This document shows positions 16,381 through 25,015 of a stretch of 64,000 nucleotides of DNA, piece by piece. The DNA lies in NCBI RefSeq assembly GCF_007483685.1, contig NZ_VMKN01000002.1:583452-647451 (forward strand), written 5' to 3'. The translations under genes and the position numbers were made by a program. The notes under the pieces were generated by a model. The model saw only the letters and a list, made by a program, of their open reading frames with translations, was not told where the DNA came from and ran no database searches. Every line of letters starts with the position of its first letter. Position 1 is the stretch's first letter. The DNA is from Litoribacter populi. Lineage in GTDB: Bacteria; Bacteroidota; Bacteroidia; Cytophagales; Cyclobacteriaceae.

Positions 16381-18780
16381 ATGAAAAAGCTTTTATTCAT
16401 GCTTTCCGCTATGCTATTGAGCATAAGCGCAATGGCGCAGCACAGATTGAGCGGCACCATTATCGACGCCGAAACGGGCGAATCCCTCCCAGGGGCAAAC
16501 ATCATCCTGGAAGGAACCGGAAGGGGAAGTACCTCCGACATGATCGGCCACTTCCAAGTAAACAGGATTCCCAGCGGGGAATACAACGTCAGAGTCTCCT
16601 ACGTAGGCTACCAAACCACCAGAAGAACCCTTGATATACAGTCTGACCAGGAAATGGATTTCTCTTTGGAGAAAAGCCTGCTTTCTACCGAGGAGTTCAT
16701 TGTAACAGCCACCAGAGCCAGGGAAACAACCCCTACAACATTCAAAACCATCTCGAAAGAGGAACTCAACAAAAACAACCTCGGGCAAGACATCCCATTC
16801 CTACTCAACTACACGCCTTCTGTGGTCAGCCATTCTGATGCTGGCGCTGGTGTAGGTTATACAGGCTTGCGGATTCGAGGCTCCGACCAGTCCAGAATCA
16901 ACGTAACCGTAAACGGCATACCATTGAACGACGCCGAATCCCACGGGGTATTTTGGGTCAACATGCCGGATTTTGCCTCCTCGGTGGAAAACATCCAAAT
17001 CCAGCGGGGAGTAGGAACCTCCACCAATGGCGCGGCAACTTTCGGAGCTAGCATCAACATCCAGACCGATACCAAGCGGGAGGAAAGCTACGCCGAGATC
17101 GACAATGGTTTCGGATCTTTTAACACCAGAAGACATACCGTAAAAGCCGGTACAGGGCTGTTGAATAAGCGTTGGGCAGTGGATGCCAGACTTTCCCAGA
17201 TCACTTCTGATGGCTACATCGACAGAGCCTTTTCCGACCTGAAAAGCTACTATGTTTCGGGTGGATACTTTGGAGACAATCATGTTTTCAAAATGAATGT
17301 CTTCGCAGGTGCTGAGCAAACCTACCAAGCTTGGAACGGTGTGCCTGAAAGCCTTCTGCAAACCAATAGGACCTTCAACAGTTACACCTACGAAAACGAA
17401 ACTGATAACTATCAGCAGCAACACTACCAGTTTATCTATGCCGGAAATTGGGGCAAAAACTGGAAGGCCAATGCAGCCTTACATTACACCAAAGGCGCTG
17501 GATATTACGAGCAGTTCCGTCCAAATGATCGTCTTTTGCAGAATTATGCCATCCAGCCCATCGTGATTGGGGATCAGGTAATCGAAAGAACTGACATCAT
17601 CAGAAGAAGATGGTTGGACAATGACTTCTATGGAGCCACCTTCTCCCTAAATTACATTTCCGATGATGGCCGACTCGACGCTATCCTAGGCGGTGGAGCA
17701 AACCGATATGATGGGGATCACTTTGGAGAAATCATCTGGATGCGAGTTGCCGGAGACACCGATATTCGCGATCGATATTATGACAACAATGCCGTAAAGG
17801 ATGACCGCAATATATTCCTGAAAGCCACCTATGAGGTCGTCGATCAGCTTTACCTCTTTGGAGATATGCAGTATAGGGGCATTGATTACCGTTTTGTCGG
17901 GATCAACAATGATCTGAGAGACATTAGCGGTTTCCAGAATTATCACTTTTTCAACCCTAAGTTCGGTTTCAGTTATGAAGCTGGAAGAGGCAGAACGCTT
18001 TACGCTTCCTATGCAGTGGCAAACAGAGAGCCTGTGAGGAGGGATTTTACGGACAGCCCCCTGATCGAGATTCCAAGACCTGAAAACCTTCAGAACATCG
18101 AGGCCGGTATCCGTACCCAGCACAAAAACTTCCAATACGGTGCTAACCTCTATTACATGAAATACAACGACCAACTCGTGCTTACTGGTCAGCTGAATGA
18201 TGTGGGAGCTTACATCCGTGAAAATGTAGCAAACAGTTATAGAGCAGGGATTGAACTTGACGGTGCGGTGATGCTGTCCCCTAAATGGACTTTGGGTGGT
18301 AATATAGCTTTCAGCAGAAACAAGATTGCCGAGTTTACCGAATTCGTGGATGACTATGCAGCAGAGATATTCCAGCAGGAAAGCTTCACCTACACAGATA
18401 CCGACATAGCATTTTCTCCAAATGTGGTAGCCTCGGCCATGATCGATTTCAGGCCTATTAAAGGATTGGAAGTGTCACTACTTTCCAAGTTCGTGGACAG
18501 CCAATACCTGGACAACACTCAAAATGACAATCGAAAGCTGGATGCGTTCTTCACCAATGACCTGAGATTCATATACAAAATCAGCCCTAGGTTTGTGAAA
18601 GAAATGGAATTCACTCTCTTAGTCAACAACATCTTCAATGAGCTGTACGAACCAAACGGCTACACCTTCAGCTACTTCCTCCCAGGGGAAGCAGCTGGTG
18701 GCAGAGAACTTGTCACCGAAAATTTCTACTACCCCATGGCCGGCACCAATTTCTTAGCTGGTGTGAGTTTGAGGTTTTAA
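16381..18780 (+). CDS. TonB-dependent outer membrane receptor, probable thiamine transporter (Omr1-like)
   Basis: The 799-residue protein starts at MKKLLFMLSAMLLSISAMAQ, a signal peptide; the longer reading from 16255 would run through the riboswitch and is rejected. After it come a carboxypeptidase regulatory-like domain (about 22-105), a plug with GYTGLRIRGSDQSRINVTVNG and a 22-strand-type barrel ending in an aromatic residue (GVSLRF). The TPP riboswitch in its leader identifies it as a thiamine-regulated receptor, as described for Omr1 of Bacteroidetes. No PnuT or thiamine pyrophosphokinase gene follows directly. Confidence 0.92.
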   Translation: MKKLLFMLSAMLLSISAMAQHRLSGTIIDAETGESLPGANIILEGTGRGSTSDMIGHFQVNRIPSGEYNVRVSYVGYQTTRRTLDIQSDQEMDFSLEKSLLSTEEFIVTATRARETTPTTFKTISKEELNKNNLGQDIPFLLNYTPSVVSHSDAGAGVGYTGLRIRGSDQSRINVTVNGIPLNDAESHGVFWVNMPDFASSVENIQIQRGVGTSTNGAATFGASINIQTDTKREESYAEIDNGFGSFNTRRHTVKAGTGLLNKRWAVDARLSQITSDGYIDRAFSDLKSYYVSGGYFGDNHVFKMNVFAGAEQTYQAWNGVPESLLQTNRTFNSYTYENETDNYQQQHYQFIYAGNWGKNWKANAALHYTKGAGYYEQFRPNDRLLQNYAIQPIVIGDQVIERTDIIRRRWLDNDFYGATFSLNYISDDGRLDAILGGGANRYDGDHFGEIIWMRVAGDTDIRDRYYDNNAVKDDRNIFLKATYEVVDQLYLFGDMQYRGIDYRFVGINNDLRDISGFQNYHFFNPKFGFSYEAGRGRTLYASYAVANREPVRRDFTDSPLIEIPRPENLQNIEAGIRTQHKNFQYGANLYYMKYNDQLVLTGQLNDVGAYIRENVANSYRAGIELDGAVMLSPKWTLGGNIAFSRNKIAEFTEFVDDYAAEIFQQESFTYTDTDIAFSPNVVASAMIDFRPIKGLEVSLLSKFVDSQYLDNTQNDNRKLDAFFTNDLRFIYKISPRFVKEMEFTLLVNNIFNELYEPNGYTFSYFLPGEAAGGRELVTENFYYPMAGTNFLAGVSLRF

Positions 18781-18807
18781 AGATTAATTTTAATAGAAAA
18801 TTCTTTC

Positions 18808-18844
18808 AAAAGGAGTTTCACGAATTGAGTGAAACTCCTTTTTG
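18808..18844 (+). terminator. Terminator after TonB receptor
   Basis: AAAAGGAGTTTCAC pairs with GTGAAACTCCTTTT around a 7-base loop and ends in T residues. Confidence 0.85.
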
Positions 18845-19026
18845 CATTAATATTTGGATTAATTTAAAAATACTTGGAATTATTGATGATCAATTAACTA
18901 GAAAAAAGCGTATATTTTAAATGGGAACAATCTGGTTGAAAGACATTGTTAAAATAAAAAACAGCTTTAATCCCTAAACCAGATTCTCTCTACCTTAATT
19001 AAAATAGCATGGTTTAAATTTTAACA

Positions 19027-19266
19027 ATGCCCAAAATACTTGAGAAAAACGGTTTTACTTTTTACTTCTTCGCTGCTGATTGTCAAGAAAGACCGCATAT
19101 TCATATTAAAAAAGGAGAGGGTAAAGGGAAAATTTGGATCGAATCTAATTTGGAAGTCTTTTTTCTTAAGGGTTTTAAAGTTAAAGAAAAAAGAGAAATT
19201 ATGAGTTTGGTTAGAAAGCACATTTCACACTTAAAAGAGCAATGGTATGCCTACTGTAATAACTGA
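19027..19266 (+). CDS. DUF4160 domain protein
   Basis: The 79-residue protein has the DUF4160 pattern: FYFFAADCQERPHIHIKKGEG near the N-terminus and a basic C-terminal half. It overlaps the DUF2442 gene by 20 bases. DUF4160-DUF2442 pairs are widespread, behave like toxin-antitoxin gene pairs in layout and occur on mobile or accessory segments; the biological activity has not been settled, to my knowledge. No -7 box of the usual type is seen upstream. Confidence 0.85.
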   Translation: MPKILEKNGFTFYFFAADCQERPHIHIKKGEGKGKIWIESNLEVFFLKGFKVKEKREIMSLVRKHISHLKEQWYAYCNN

Positions 19267-19630
19267 TAAATCTGATTTTGACACAATTGAGGATATTATT
19301 AACCAATTTGAAAAGGACGCTGAAGTAGACATTTATTCTTCAAAAATGTCTACTATAGACCAGGCTATTGCCATGGGGCAAATTGAGATTGCCAGACTAA
19401 TTATTCTAGAAGAGAAAGACAAACTGCAATTTGTTTTAAGCAACGGCACAGTCATAGATCGAAAGATAAGCCAATTCCCAGCACTGGATAAGGCAAGCAA
19501 GCTGAGTTTAGACAATTTCGAGAACATGGGAAATGGCATTATATGGGAAGAAATTCCCAATGCAGACATATCTCTAAAGCATTTATTGGAAGAAGAAATC
19601 CTACTTAAATTCAACCTTAAAGTAGCCTAA
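19247..19630 (+). CDS. DUF2442 domain protein
   Basis: The 127-residue protein carries a C-terminal DUF2442 domain: LSNGTVIDRKISQFPALDKA, then the NGIIWEEIPNADISLKHLL tail that matches the family pattern 'W-x-x-[LI]-[DP]-x-D-[IL]-S'. The first 60 residues (FDTIEDIINQFEKDAEVDIYSS) are less typical and acidic. It starts inside the DUF4160 gene, so expression is coupled. A role as partner or antidote is inference from layout only. Confidence 0.8.
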   Translation: MPTVITDKSDFDTIEDIINQFEKDAEVDIYSSKMSTIDQAIAMGQIEIARLIILEEKDKLQFVLSNGTVIDRKISQFPALDKASKLSLDNFENMGNGIIWEEIPNADISLKHLLEEEILLKFNLKVA

Positions 19631-19779
19631 CCTCTACTTACACCCTACCCCCTCTACCGCTCCAATCCGCCTCCCTTTCGGGTTCTCTTCGGGTCCACGA
19701 TGGGTTTTAGCATACAGGAAGCGTGGTAGAAGTATAGTAAAAAGCTACAAGATTGAAGATGAAAGCTTAACGTACGTTT

Positions 19780-20598
19780 CTAGATCTCTCCACTCCGCTT
19801 TGCTTCGGTCGAGAAGACGCTAGGGCTGCAGTACCTATCCAGAAACTTACCCACCACCTCAATGGTCTTTTCTTCCCGCTCAAACATTCCCATGTGCCCA
19901 GTCTCGGGAAGTTCGAAATAGAAATCCACAATAGGTTCATGCTTGCGGCTGTCCTCCAGCTTTATGGCAGCATCTGCTTGTCCGGCAATCATCATTTTAG
20001 GTCCTTGGAAGTTTTTGAGCACATCTATGCGATCTTTACGGTCACGCATAGCTTTGGTGAAAGCCATCAGGCCCGGATAAGAAGTTTTGTGAGCGAGTTC
20101 CACCGCAAAGTCTATTTTATCTTTCAGTTCCTCCCGTCGGTGTTCCGGAAATAATGGTGGCACAAAGGAAGAAACAAACTTGTCCACACCATGCTTTTCC
20201 ACGAAAGTCAAGGTCCTGTTTCTCATCCCGATTTTTTCCTCATCATCTGCAAAAGCCGTTGAATGAAACAATCCCAGTCCCCCCAGCTTTTCTCCCATTA
20301 GTTCTGCCAAGGCCAAAGTAACATAACCTCCCAAGGAGTGCCCGATAAGAATAGGTTTCACGAGGCCCAACTCCTCCATCCAATCTTCTAACAGGACTGC
20401 AGCTAGCTCTAGGCTGATTTCCTCCTCCAGCCACCGGCTCTCACCAAAACCCGGCAAATCGGGACACAGAACCCTGTAGTTTGGGGAAAAAGCCTCTTCA
20501 AACGCCTTCCACATCTCCTTGCTCTCACAAAACCCATGAATAAAAATCAACGGTTGACCGTTTCCAACTTCCTTAAAACCTATTTCGCTCTGTATCAT
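19780..20598 (-). CDS. Alpha/beta hydrolase
   Basis: The 272-residue protein has HGFCESKEMW (oxyanion region), the nucleophile elbow GHSLGGY (Ser near residue 88), and a late ETGHMGMFE carrying the catalytic His. It resembles BioH/MhpC-like hydrolases but has no substrate-specific mark. The C-terminal tail after residue 255 (SPSVFSTEAKRSGEI) is odd and low in conservation; its coding DNA contains TTCGGTCGAGA, so it may be an extension into repeat-like sequence. It lies 85 bases beyond dxs, on the same strand. Confidence 0.85.
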   Translation of the reverse strand: MIQSEIGFKEVGNGQPLIFIHGFCESKEMWKAFEEAFSPNYRVLCPDLPGFGESRWLEEEISLELAAVLLEDWMEELGLVKPILIGHSLGGYVTLALAELMGEKLGGLGLFHSTAFADDEEKIGMRNRTLTFVEKHGVDKFVSSFVPPLFPEHRREELKDKIDFAVELAHKTSYPGLMAFTKAMRDRKDRIDVLKNFQGPKMMIAGQADAAIKLEDSRKHEPIVDFYFELPETGHMGMFEREEKTIEVVGKFLDRYCSPSVFSTEAKRSGEI

Positions 20599-20683
20599 AT
20601 TCCCTTAAAACAAGAAAACCGCAACTTCCGATGCGGCCCCCTAATATTTCTATATTTCCTTATTTCTATATTTCAATATTTCC

Positions 20684-22600
20684 TTATTTCACCTCAACAG
20701 TTACCTCATGCAACGCTCTCACTGCTTCAGCAATCCCATCAGGATCAAATCCACATTCACGGTGCAATTGAATCTGCTCTCCATGCTCAATCACATCATC
20801 AGGAATACCCAACCTTTTCACCTGGGCTTGATAACCGTGGTCGATCATCCATTCCAAGACAGCACTTCCAAAGCCACCCATCAGACAACCGTCCTCCACA
20901 GTGACTACTTTCTTGAATTTGCCGAAAATCTCATGCAATAGCTCCCCATCCAATGGCTTCACGAACCTCATGTCGTAATGCGCCGGATTAAGGCCATCTT
21001 TAGCTAATGATTCCGAAGCTTCAGTTACATAGTTGCCTATATGACCAAGGGTAAGTATAGCTACCTCTTCGCCTTCCTTGACGATGCGGCCTTGACCAAC
21101 TGGGATTTCCCTCATAGGCTGTCTCCAGTCAGGCATCACACCCTGCCCTCTAGGGTAGCGGATGGAATAAGGTCCGTTGTATTTACTGGCCGAGTACATC
21201 ATATTTCTCAGCTCCTCCTCATTCATTGGCGCACTGATCACCAAGTTAGGGATGCAACGGAAAAAGGCGATGTCATAGGCTCCGTGGTGAGTTGGTCCAT
21301 CGGCTCCGGCAAATCCAGCCCTATCAAGGCAGAATACTACCGGAAGATTCTGAAGACACACATCATGTAGCACCTGATCATAGGCACGCTGCATAAATGT
21401 ACTGTAAATATTACAAAATGGCTTTAAGCCTTGGGTAGCAAGGCCGGCACTGAAGGTAACGGCATGCTGCTCGGCTATCCCCACATCAAAAGCCCTTTCA
21501 GGCATGGCGTCCATCATGATATTCATCGAGGAACCAGATGGCATGGCTGGGGTTACCCCCATTATGGTTTCATCCTCTTCAGCCAACTCTACCAAGGTAT
21601 GTCCGAAAACATCCTGATATTTTGGAGCTTGAGGGGTTGTATAAACTTTCTTGGAAATCTCTCCGGTGATTTTGTCAAACTTCCCTGGTGCGTGCCATTT
21701 GGTTTGATCTTTTTCAGCTAAGGCATAGCCCTTGCCTTTTACGGTCACACAATGCAAAATCTTTGGTCCTGGAATATCCCTCAGATCGCTAAGCACTTCC
21801 ACCAAATGATCTACATCGTGTCCATCAACCGGGCCGAAATAGCGAAGATTCAGAGATTCAAACAGATTGCTCTGCTTCAAAAGGGTAGATTTGATGGCAT
21901 GCTCTACGCTGGAGATAACCTCCTGAGCACTTGAGCCAAATTTGCTAAACTTACCCAATAGCTTCCAAACATCATCTTTGACTTTATTGTAAGTATGGGA
22001 AGTGGTGATATCGGTTAAGTAATCCTTCAATGCGCCCACGTTTGGATCGATGGACATGCAATTGTCATTGAGGATGATGATCATGTTGGTGTCTGAAACC
22101 CCGGCGTGGTTCATCGCCTCAAAAGCCATCCCCCCAGTCATGGAACCGTCACCGATCACGGCGATATGTTGTCTCTGCTTTTCACCTTTGTATTTGGACG
22201 CCATGGCCATGCCAAGAGCTGCAGATATAGACGTGCTGGAGTGTCCAACTCCAAAAGTATCGTAGTTGCTTTCTTTTCTTTTTGGAAAACCTGAAAGACC
22301 TTTATACAGTCTGTTGGTATGAAATTGATCTCTACGTCCGGTAAGGATTTTGTGTCCGTAGGCCTGGTGTCCTACATCCCAGACAAGCTGGTCATAGGGG
22401 GTTTCCATTACGTAATGCAAAGCCACAGTTAGCTCCACTACACCTAGACTTGCCCCAAAGTGTCCACCATAAACGGATACGTTGTCAATAATAAACTGTC
22501 GAAGTTCATCACATATCTGTACAAGCTGATCTTTGTTGAATTTCTTCAAATCGGCAGGACTGTCGATTTGGGCAAGCAATTTTCCAGGTTCTATCAACAT
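20684..22600 (-). CDS. dxs: 1-deoxy-D-xylulose-5-phosphate synthase
   Basis: The 638-residue protein has the usual Dxs length and order: N-terminal TPP domain with GDGSMTGGMAFEAMNHAG, middle pyrimidine-binding domain with the catalytic Glu in FDVGIAEQHAVTFSAGLA, and a C-terminal transketolase domain. It condenses pyruvate and glyceraldehyde 3-phosphate to DXP, entry to the MEP isoprenoid pathway and supply for vitamin B6 (pdxJ in this window) and thiamine. A TAnnTTTG box lies at plus 22658-22665, about 58 bases upstream. Confidence 0.98.
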   Translation of the reverse strand: MLIEPGKLLAQIDSPADLKKFNKDQLVQICDELRQFIIDNVSVYGGHFGASLGVVELTVALHYVMETPYDQLVWDVGHQAYGHKILTGRRDQFHTNRLYKGLSGFPKRKESNYDTFGVGHSSTSISAALGMAMASKYKGEKQRQHIAVIGDGSMTGGMAFEAMNHAGVSDTNMIIILNDNCMSIDPNVGALKDYLTDITTSHTYNKVKDDVWKLLGKFSKFGSSAQEVISSVEHAIKSTLLKQSNLFESLNLRYFGPVDGHDVDHLVEVLSDLRDIPGPKILHCVTVKGKGYALAEKDQTKWHAPGKFDKITGEISKKVYTTPQAPKYQDVFGHTLVELAEEDETIMGVTPAMPSGSSMNIMMDAMPERAFDVGIAEQHAVTFSAGLATQGLKPFCNIYSTFMQRAYDQVLHDVCLQNLPVVFCLDRAGFAGADGPTHHGAYDIAFFRCIPNLVISAPMNEEELRNMMYSASKYNGPYSIRYPRGQGVMPDWRQPMREIPVGQGRIVKEGEEVAILTLGHIGNYVTEASESLAKDGLNPAHYDMRFVKPLDGELLHEIFGKFKKVVTVEDGCLMGGFGSAVLEWMIDHGYQAQVKRLGIPDDVIEHGEQIQLHRECGFDPDGIAEAVRALHEVTVEVK

Positions 22601-22657
22601 CTACTTGGTATCTTTTGAAATAAATAACTTAAACCCTTAAGGTTTGTTCAGGCCAGT

Positions 22658-22665
22658 CAAACATA
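22658..22665 (-). promoter_or_regulatory. Promoter -7 box for dxs
   Basis: TATGTTTG on the minus strand fits TAnnTTTG. No TTG at good spacing was found upstream. Confidence 0.45.
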
Positions 22666-22779
22666 CGGCCAAAAAACTTTAAACCTTACTTTTTCGGGGT
22701 CAAATATTTATTTTTCTTTTTATGTAATATCTTTGAATTCAATTAGATTGGCAAAAATACAACAATTTTAATATATCCA

Positions 22780-23529
22780 GTGAGTTTCGAAATCAAATTA
22801 CCATTATTCGAAGGCCCTTTTGACCTTTTGCTCTTCTTCATCGAAAGGGATGAGCTGGATATATACGACATTCCTATTTCCAAGATCACTAACGAATTTC
22901 TGCAATACATACACCAATTGGAGAAATTGGAGATTGAGGTGGCCAGTGAGTTTATACTAGTAGCCGCCACCCTGATGAAGATCAAATCCAAGATGCTCAT
23001 CCCACGTCCGGAACTCAATGCTGACGGGGAGGAAATTGACCCCAGAGAGGAATTAATCAAGCATCTCTTGGAGTACAAGAAATACAAGTCGGTGATTCAG
23101 GAGCTCTCCACCATGGAGGAAAACCGCCTTTCCCGAAAAGCAAGGGGTAATGTGATCGACGAGCTCAAGTCTCTCAGCGAAGTGGATAGTGTAGATGCCG
23201 AGATGCAGGACCTTGACCTTTACAAACTCCTCAAGGTGTACCAGCGGGTAATGGCCAAGTATGCCAACCGGACCGATGAAACCACCCACACGGTAATTCA
23301 ATACCCTTATACGATCGACCAACAAAAGAACTTTGTGCTCGAAAAATTGAGCTTTACCAACAGGGTTCCATTTACTCAGTTTATATCATACAAACCGGAT
23401 AAAATCTTCGTGATTTATACCTTTTTGGCCATTTTGGAATTATTACAGTTATCTTTGGTGACGATAAAAATTGGTGAAGGCTTCAACAATTTTTGGGTGG
23501 AAAAAGTAGAAGAAGTACCTGTACTGTAA
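22780..23529 (+). CDS. scpA: Segregation and condensation protein A
   Basis: The 249-residue protein starts with GTG (MSFEIKLPLFEGPFDLLLFFIERDELDIYDIP), the clear ScpA N-terminus, and ends with the kleisin C-terminal winged helix (FLAILELLQLSLVTIKI). ScpA is the kleisin subunit that bridges SMC heads during chromosome condensation and partition. ATG is absent near the conserved start, so GTG is accepted. The next gene starts 2 bases after the stop. No scpB is visible nearby. Confidence 0.95.
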   Translation: MSFEIKLPLFEGPFDLLLFFIERDELDIYDIPISKITNEFLQYIHQLEKLEIEVASEFILVAATLMKIKSKMLIPRPELNADGEEIDPREELIKHLLEYKKYKSVIQELSTMEENRLSRKARGNVIDELKSLSEVDSVDAEMQDLDLYKLLKVYQRVMAKYANRTDETTHTVIQYPYTIDQQKNFVLEKLSFTNRVPFTQFISYKPDKIFVIYTFLAILELLQLSLVTIKIGEGFNNFWVEKVEEVPVL

Positions 23530-23530
23530 T

Positions 23531-24595
23531 ATGAAATTAGACAATAAGGAGATTTTTAAAACCTTGAACCCGAACAAGGTTTGGGTTCCCGTGGCTATCG
23601 GCCTTGGGATCGTCTTCCTTATGTTTTACCTTGACCCCAACGTCAATGCCCAGACTTTGAGTGGTGTTTTTGATGCTTCGGTTGGTGGAATATTGCTTGC
23701 CGTACTCTTTATTTTTATGCGGGATGCAGGCTATGTGTACCGGATTCGGAAGATTTCGGACGAACACCTCACCTGGGTTAGGGCCATTTATGTCATTATT
23801 CTGTGGGAATTTGCCTCCGCTGTTACCCCTTCCATTGTTGGTGGGACGGCAGTAGCGGTTTTTATACTTCATAAAGAAGGCATTAAATTAGGAAAAGCCT
23901 TGGCATTTGTAATGGTTACAGCCATTTTGGACAACCTTTTCTTTGTGATTGGAGCTCCGATCATCCTTTTTTGGGCAAAGGGTCATATCTTCCCCGATAC
24001 CCGCATGATGGAATTACGGCTGGGGGCCAGCATTCAATACCTCTTCTGGATCAGTTACACTCTTTATGCTGTCTATACGCTGATTATGTCCGCGGCTCTT
24101 TTTTATCGTCCAAGGGTTTTTAAATGGATACTACTTAAGATATTTTCCATTCGTTTCATCAGAAAATGGAAAACCAACGCCAATGATTATGGAAACCAGA
24201 TTATTGATGCCAGCGAGACCTTTAAGGATAAAAGTTATAAATACTGGTTGTCAATAATTGGAGCCACTGTCTTTATCTGGTCCGCACGGTACCTGATGCT
24301 CAACGCCTTGATCTCTTCTTATAAGTCTTTGGATTTCTTTGAACACATCATCGTTTTCGCTCGGCAGATCATCATGTGGATTGTCATGATGGTGTCCCCC
24401 ACCCCTGGCAGCAGCGGCACGGCCGAGTTTTTCTTCGCACAGTTTTTCGCAGAGTTTTTGCCGGGATACACTTTTGTGACCAGCATACTTTGGAGGCTGC
24501 TTTCCTATTATCCATATCTAATTTTGGGGGCGATTTTCTTACCGAAATGGATCAAGCAGGTTTTCTTCAAAAAAGGAAAGCGCAACAAAAAGTAG
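23531..24595 (+). CDS. Lysylphosphatidylglycerol synthase TM region/UPF0104 family membrane protein
   Basis: The 354-residue protein has about eight membrane helices and the family motif PTPGSSGTAEFFF near residue 290. It matches the flippase-like domain of MprF without the soluble aminoacyltransferase domain, so it is not expected to make lysyl-PG by itself; lipid translocation is the family hypothesis. The gene starts 2 bases after scpA and is probably co-transcribed. Confidence 0.88.
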   Translation: MKLDNKEIFKTLNPNKVWVPVAIGLGIVFLMFYLDPNVNAQTLSGVFDASVGGILLAVLFIFMRDAGYVYRIRKISDEHLTWVRAIYVIILWEFASAVTPSIVGGTAVAVFILHKEGIKLGKALAFVMVTAILDNLFFVIGAPIILFWAKGHIFPDTRMMELRLGASIQYLFWISYTLYAVYTLIMSAALFYRPRVFKWILLKIFSIRFIRKWKTNANDYGNQIIDASETFKDKSYKYWLSIIGATVFIWSARYLMLNALISSYKSLDFFEHIIVFARQIIMWIVMMVSPTPGSSGTAEFFFAQFFAEFLPGYTFVTSILWRLLSYYPYLILGAIFLPKWIKQVFFKKGKRNKK

Positions 24596-24636
24596 CGCTT
24601 TACCAGGTTTGCACGTAAATACTGAAAAGAGATACC

Positions 24637-24876
24637 ATGAAAAAACTAGCCATATCCATCATTATGCTTGGCACATTCGCCTTCCAGTGCAAAGCCCCAG
24701 AACCGGTAACTGTCGGCGATTGCATAGATAAGAACAAAATCAAACCCGATGCCGCCTGCTACATGATCTACAATCCCGTCTGCGGCTGCGACAACAAAAC
24801 CTACAGCAACGACTGCGTGGCTATCAACAGTGGGGTGACAAAATGGACTGAGGGAGAATGTGAGGGGGAAAATTAG
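24637..24876 (+). CDS. Small Kazal-domain lipoprotein
   Basis: The 79-residue protein has a lipoprotein-like signal (MKKLAISIIMLGTFAFQC, Cys 18) and a Kazal-type inhibitor domain with six cysteines around YNPVCGCDNKTYSNDCVA. Kazal domains block serine proteases by a canonical loop. In this compartment it may shield the cell from predatory or host proteases, which is inference. The lipobox (AFQC) is unusual with Gln before Cys. It follows the UPF0104 gene by 41 bases. Confidence 0.83.
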   Translation: MKKLAISIIMLGTFAFQCKAPEPVTVGDCIDKNKIKPDAACYMIYNPVCGCDNKTYSNDCVAINSGVTKWTEGECEGEN

Positions 24877-24890
24877 TTTAATGGATTAAT

Positions 24891-24931
24891 AAGTCGCCGT
24901 GATTTTCGCTTCCCTAAATCCACGGCGACTT
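24891..24931. terminator. Inverted repeat between convergent genes
   Basis: AAGTCGCCGTG and CACGGCGACTT form an 11-bp stem with a 19-base loop. No strong U-run follows on either strand, so terminator function is tentative. Confidence 0.5.
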
Positions 24932-24972
24932 GGATGAATGGTTTAACTGGCTCCCCCTTAAACCATTCATCC
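24932..24972. terminator. Second inverted repeat between convergent genes
   Basis: GGATGAATGGTTTAA and TTAAACCATTCATCC form a perfect 15-bp stem around 11 bases, abutting the previous inverted repeat. It lies 43 bases past the pyruvate carboxylase stop. A bidirectional transcription barrier is likely. Confidence 0.55.
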
Positions 24973-25015
24973 AGCACCTTGACAATGCGAAGCGTTGTCA
25001 ACAGCGATTAAACCC

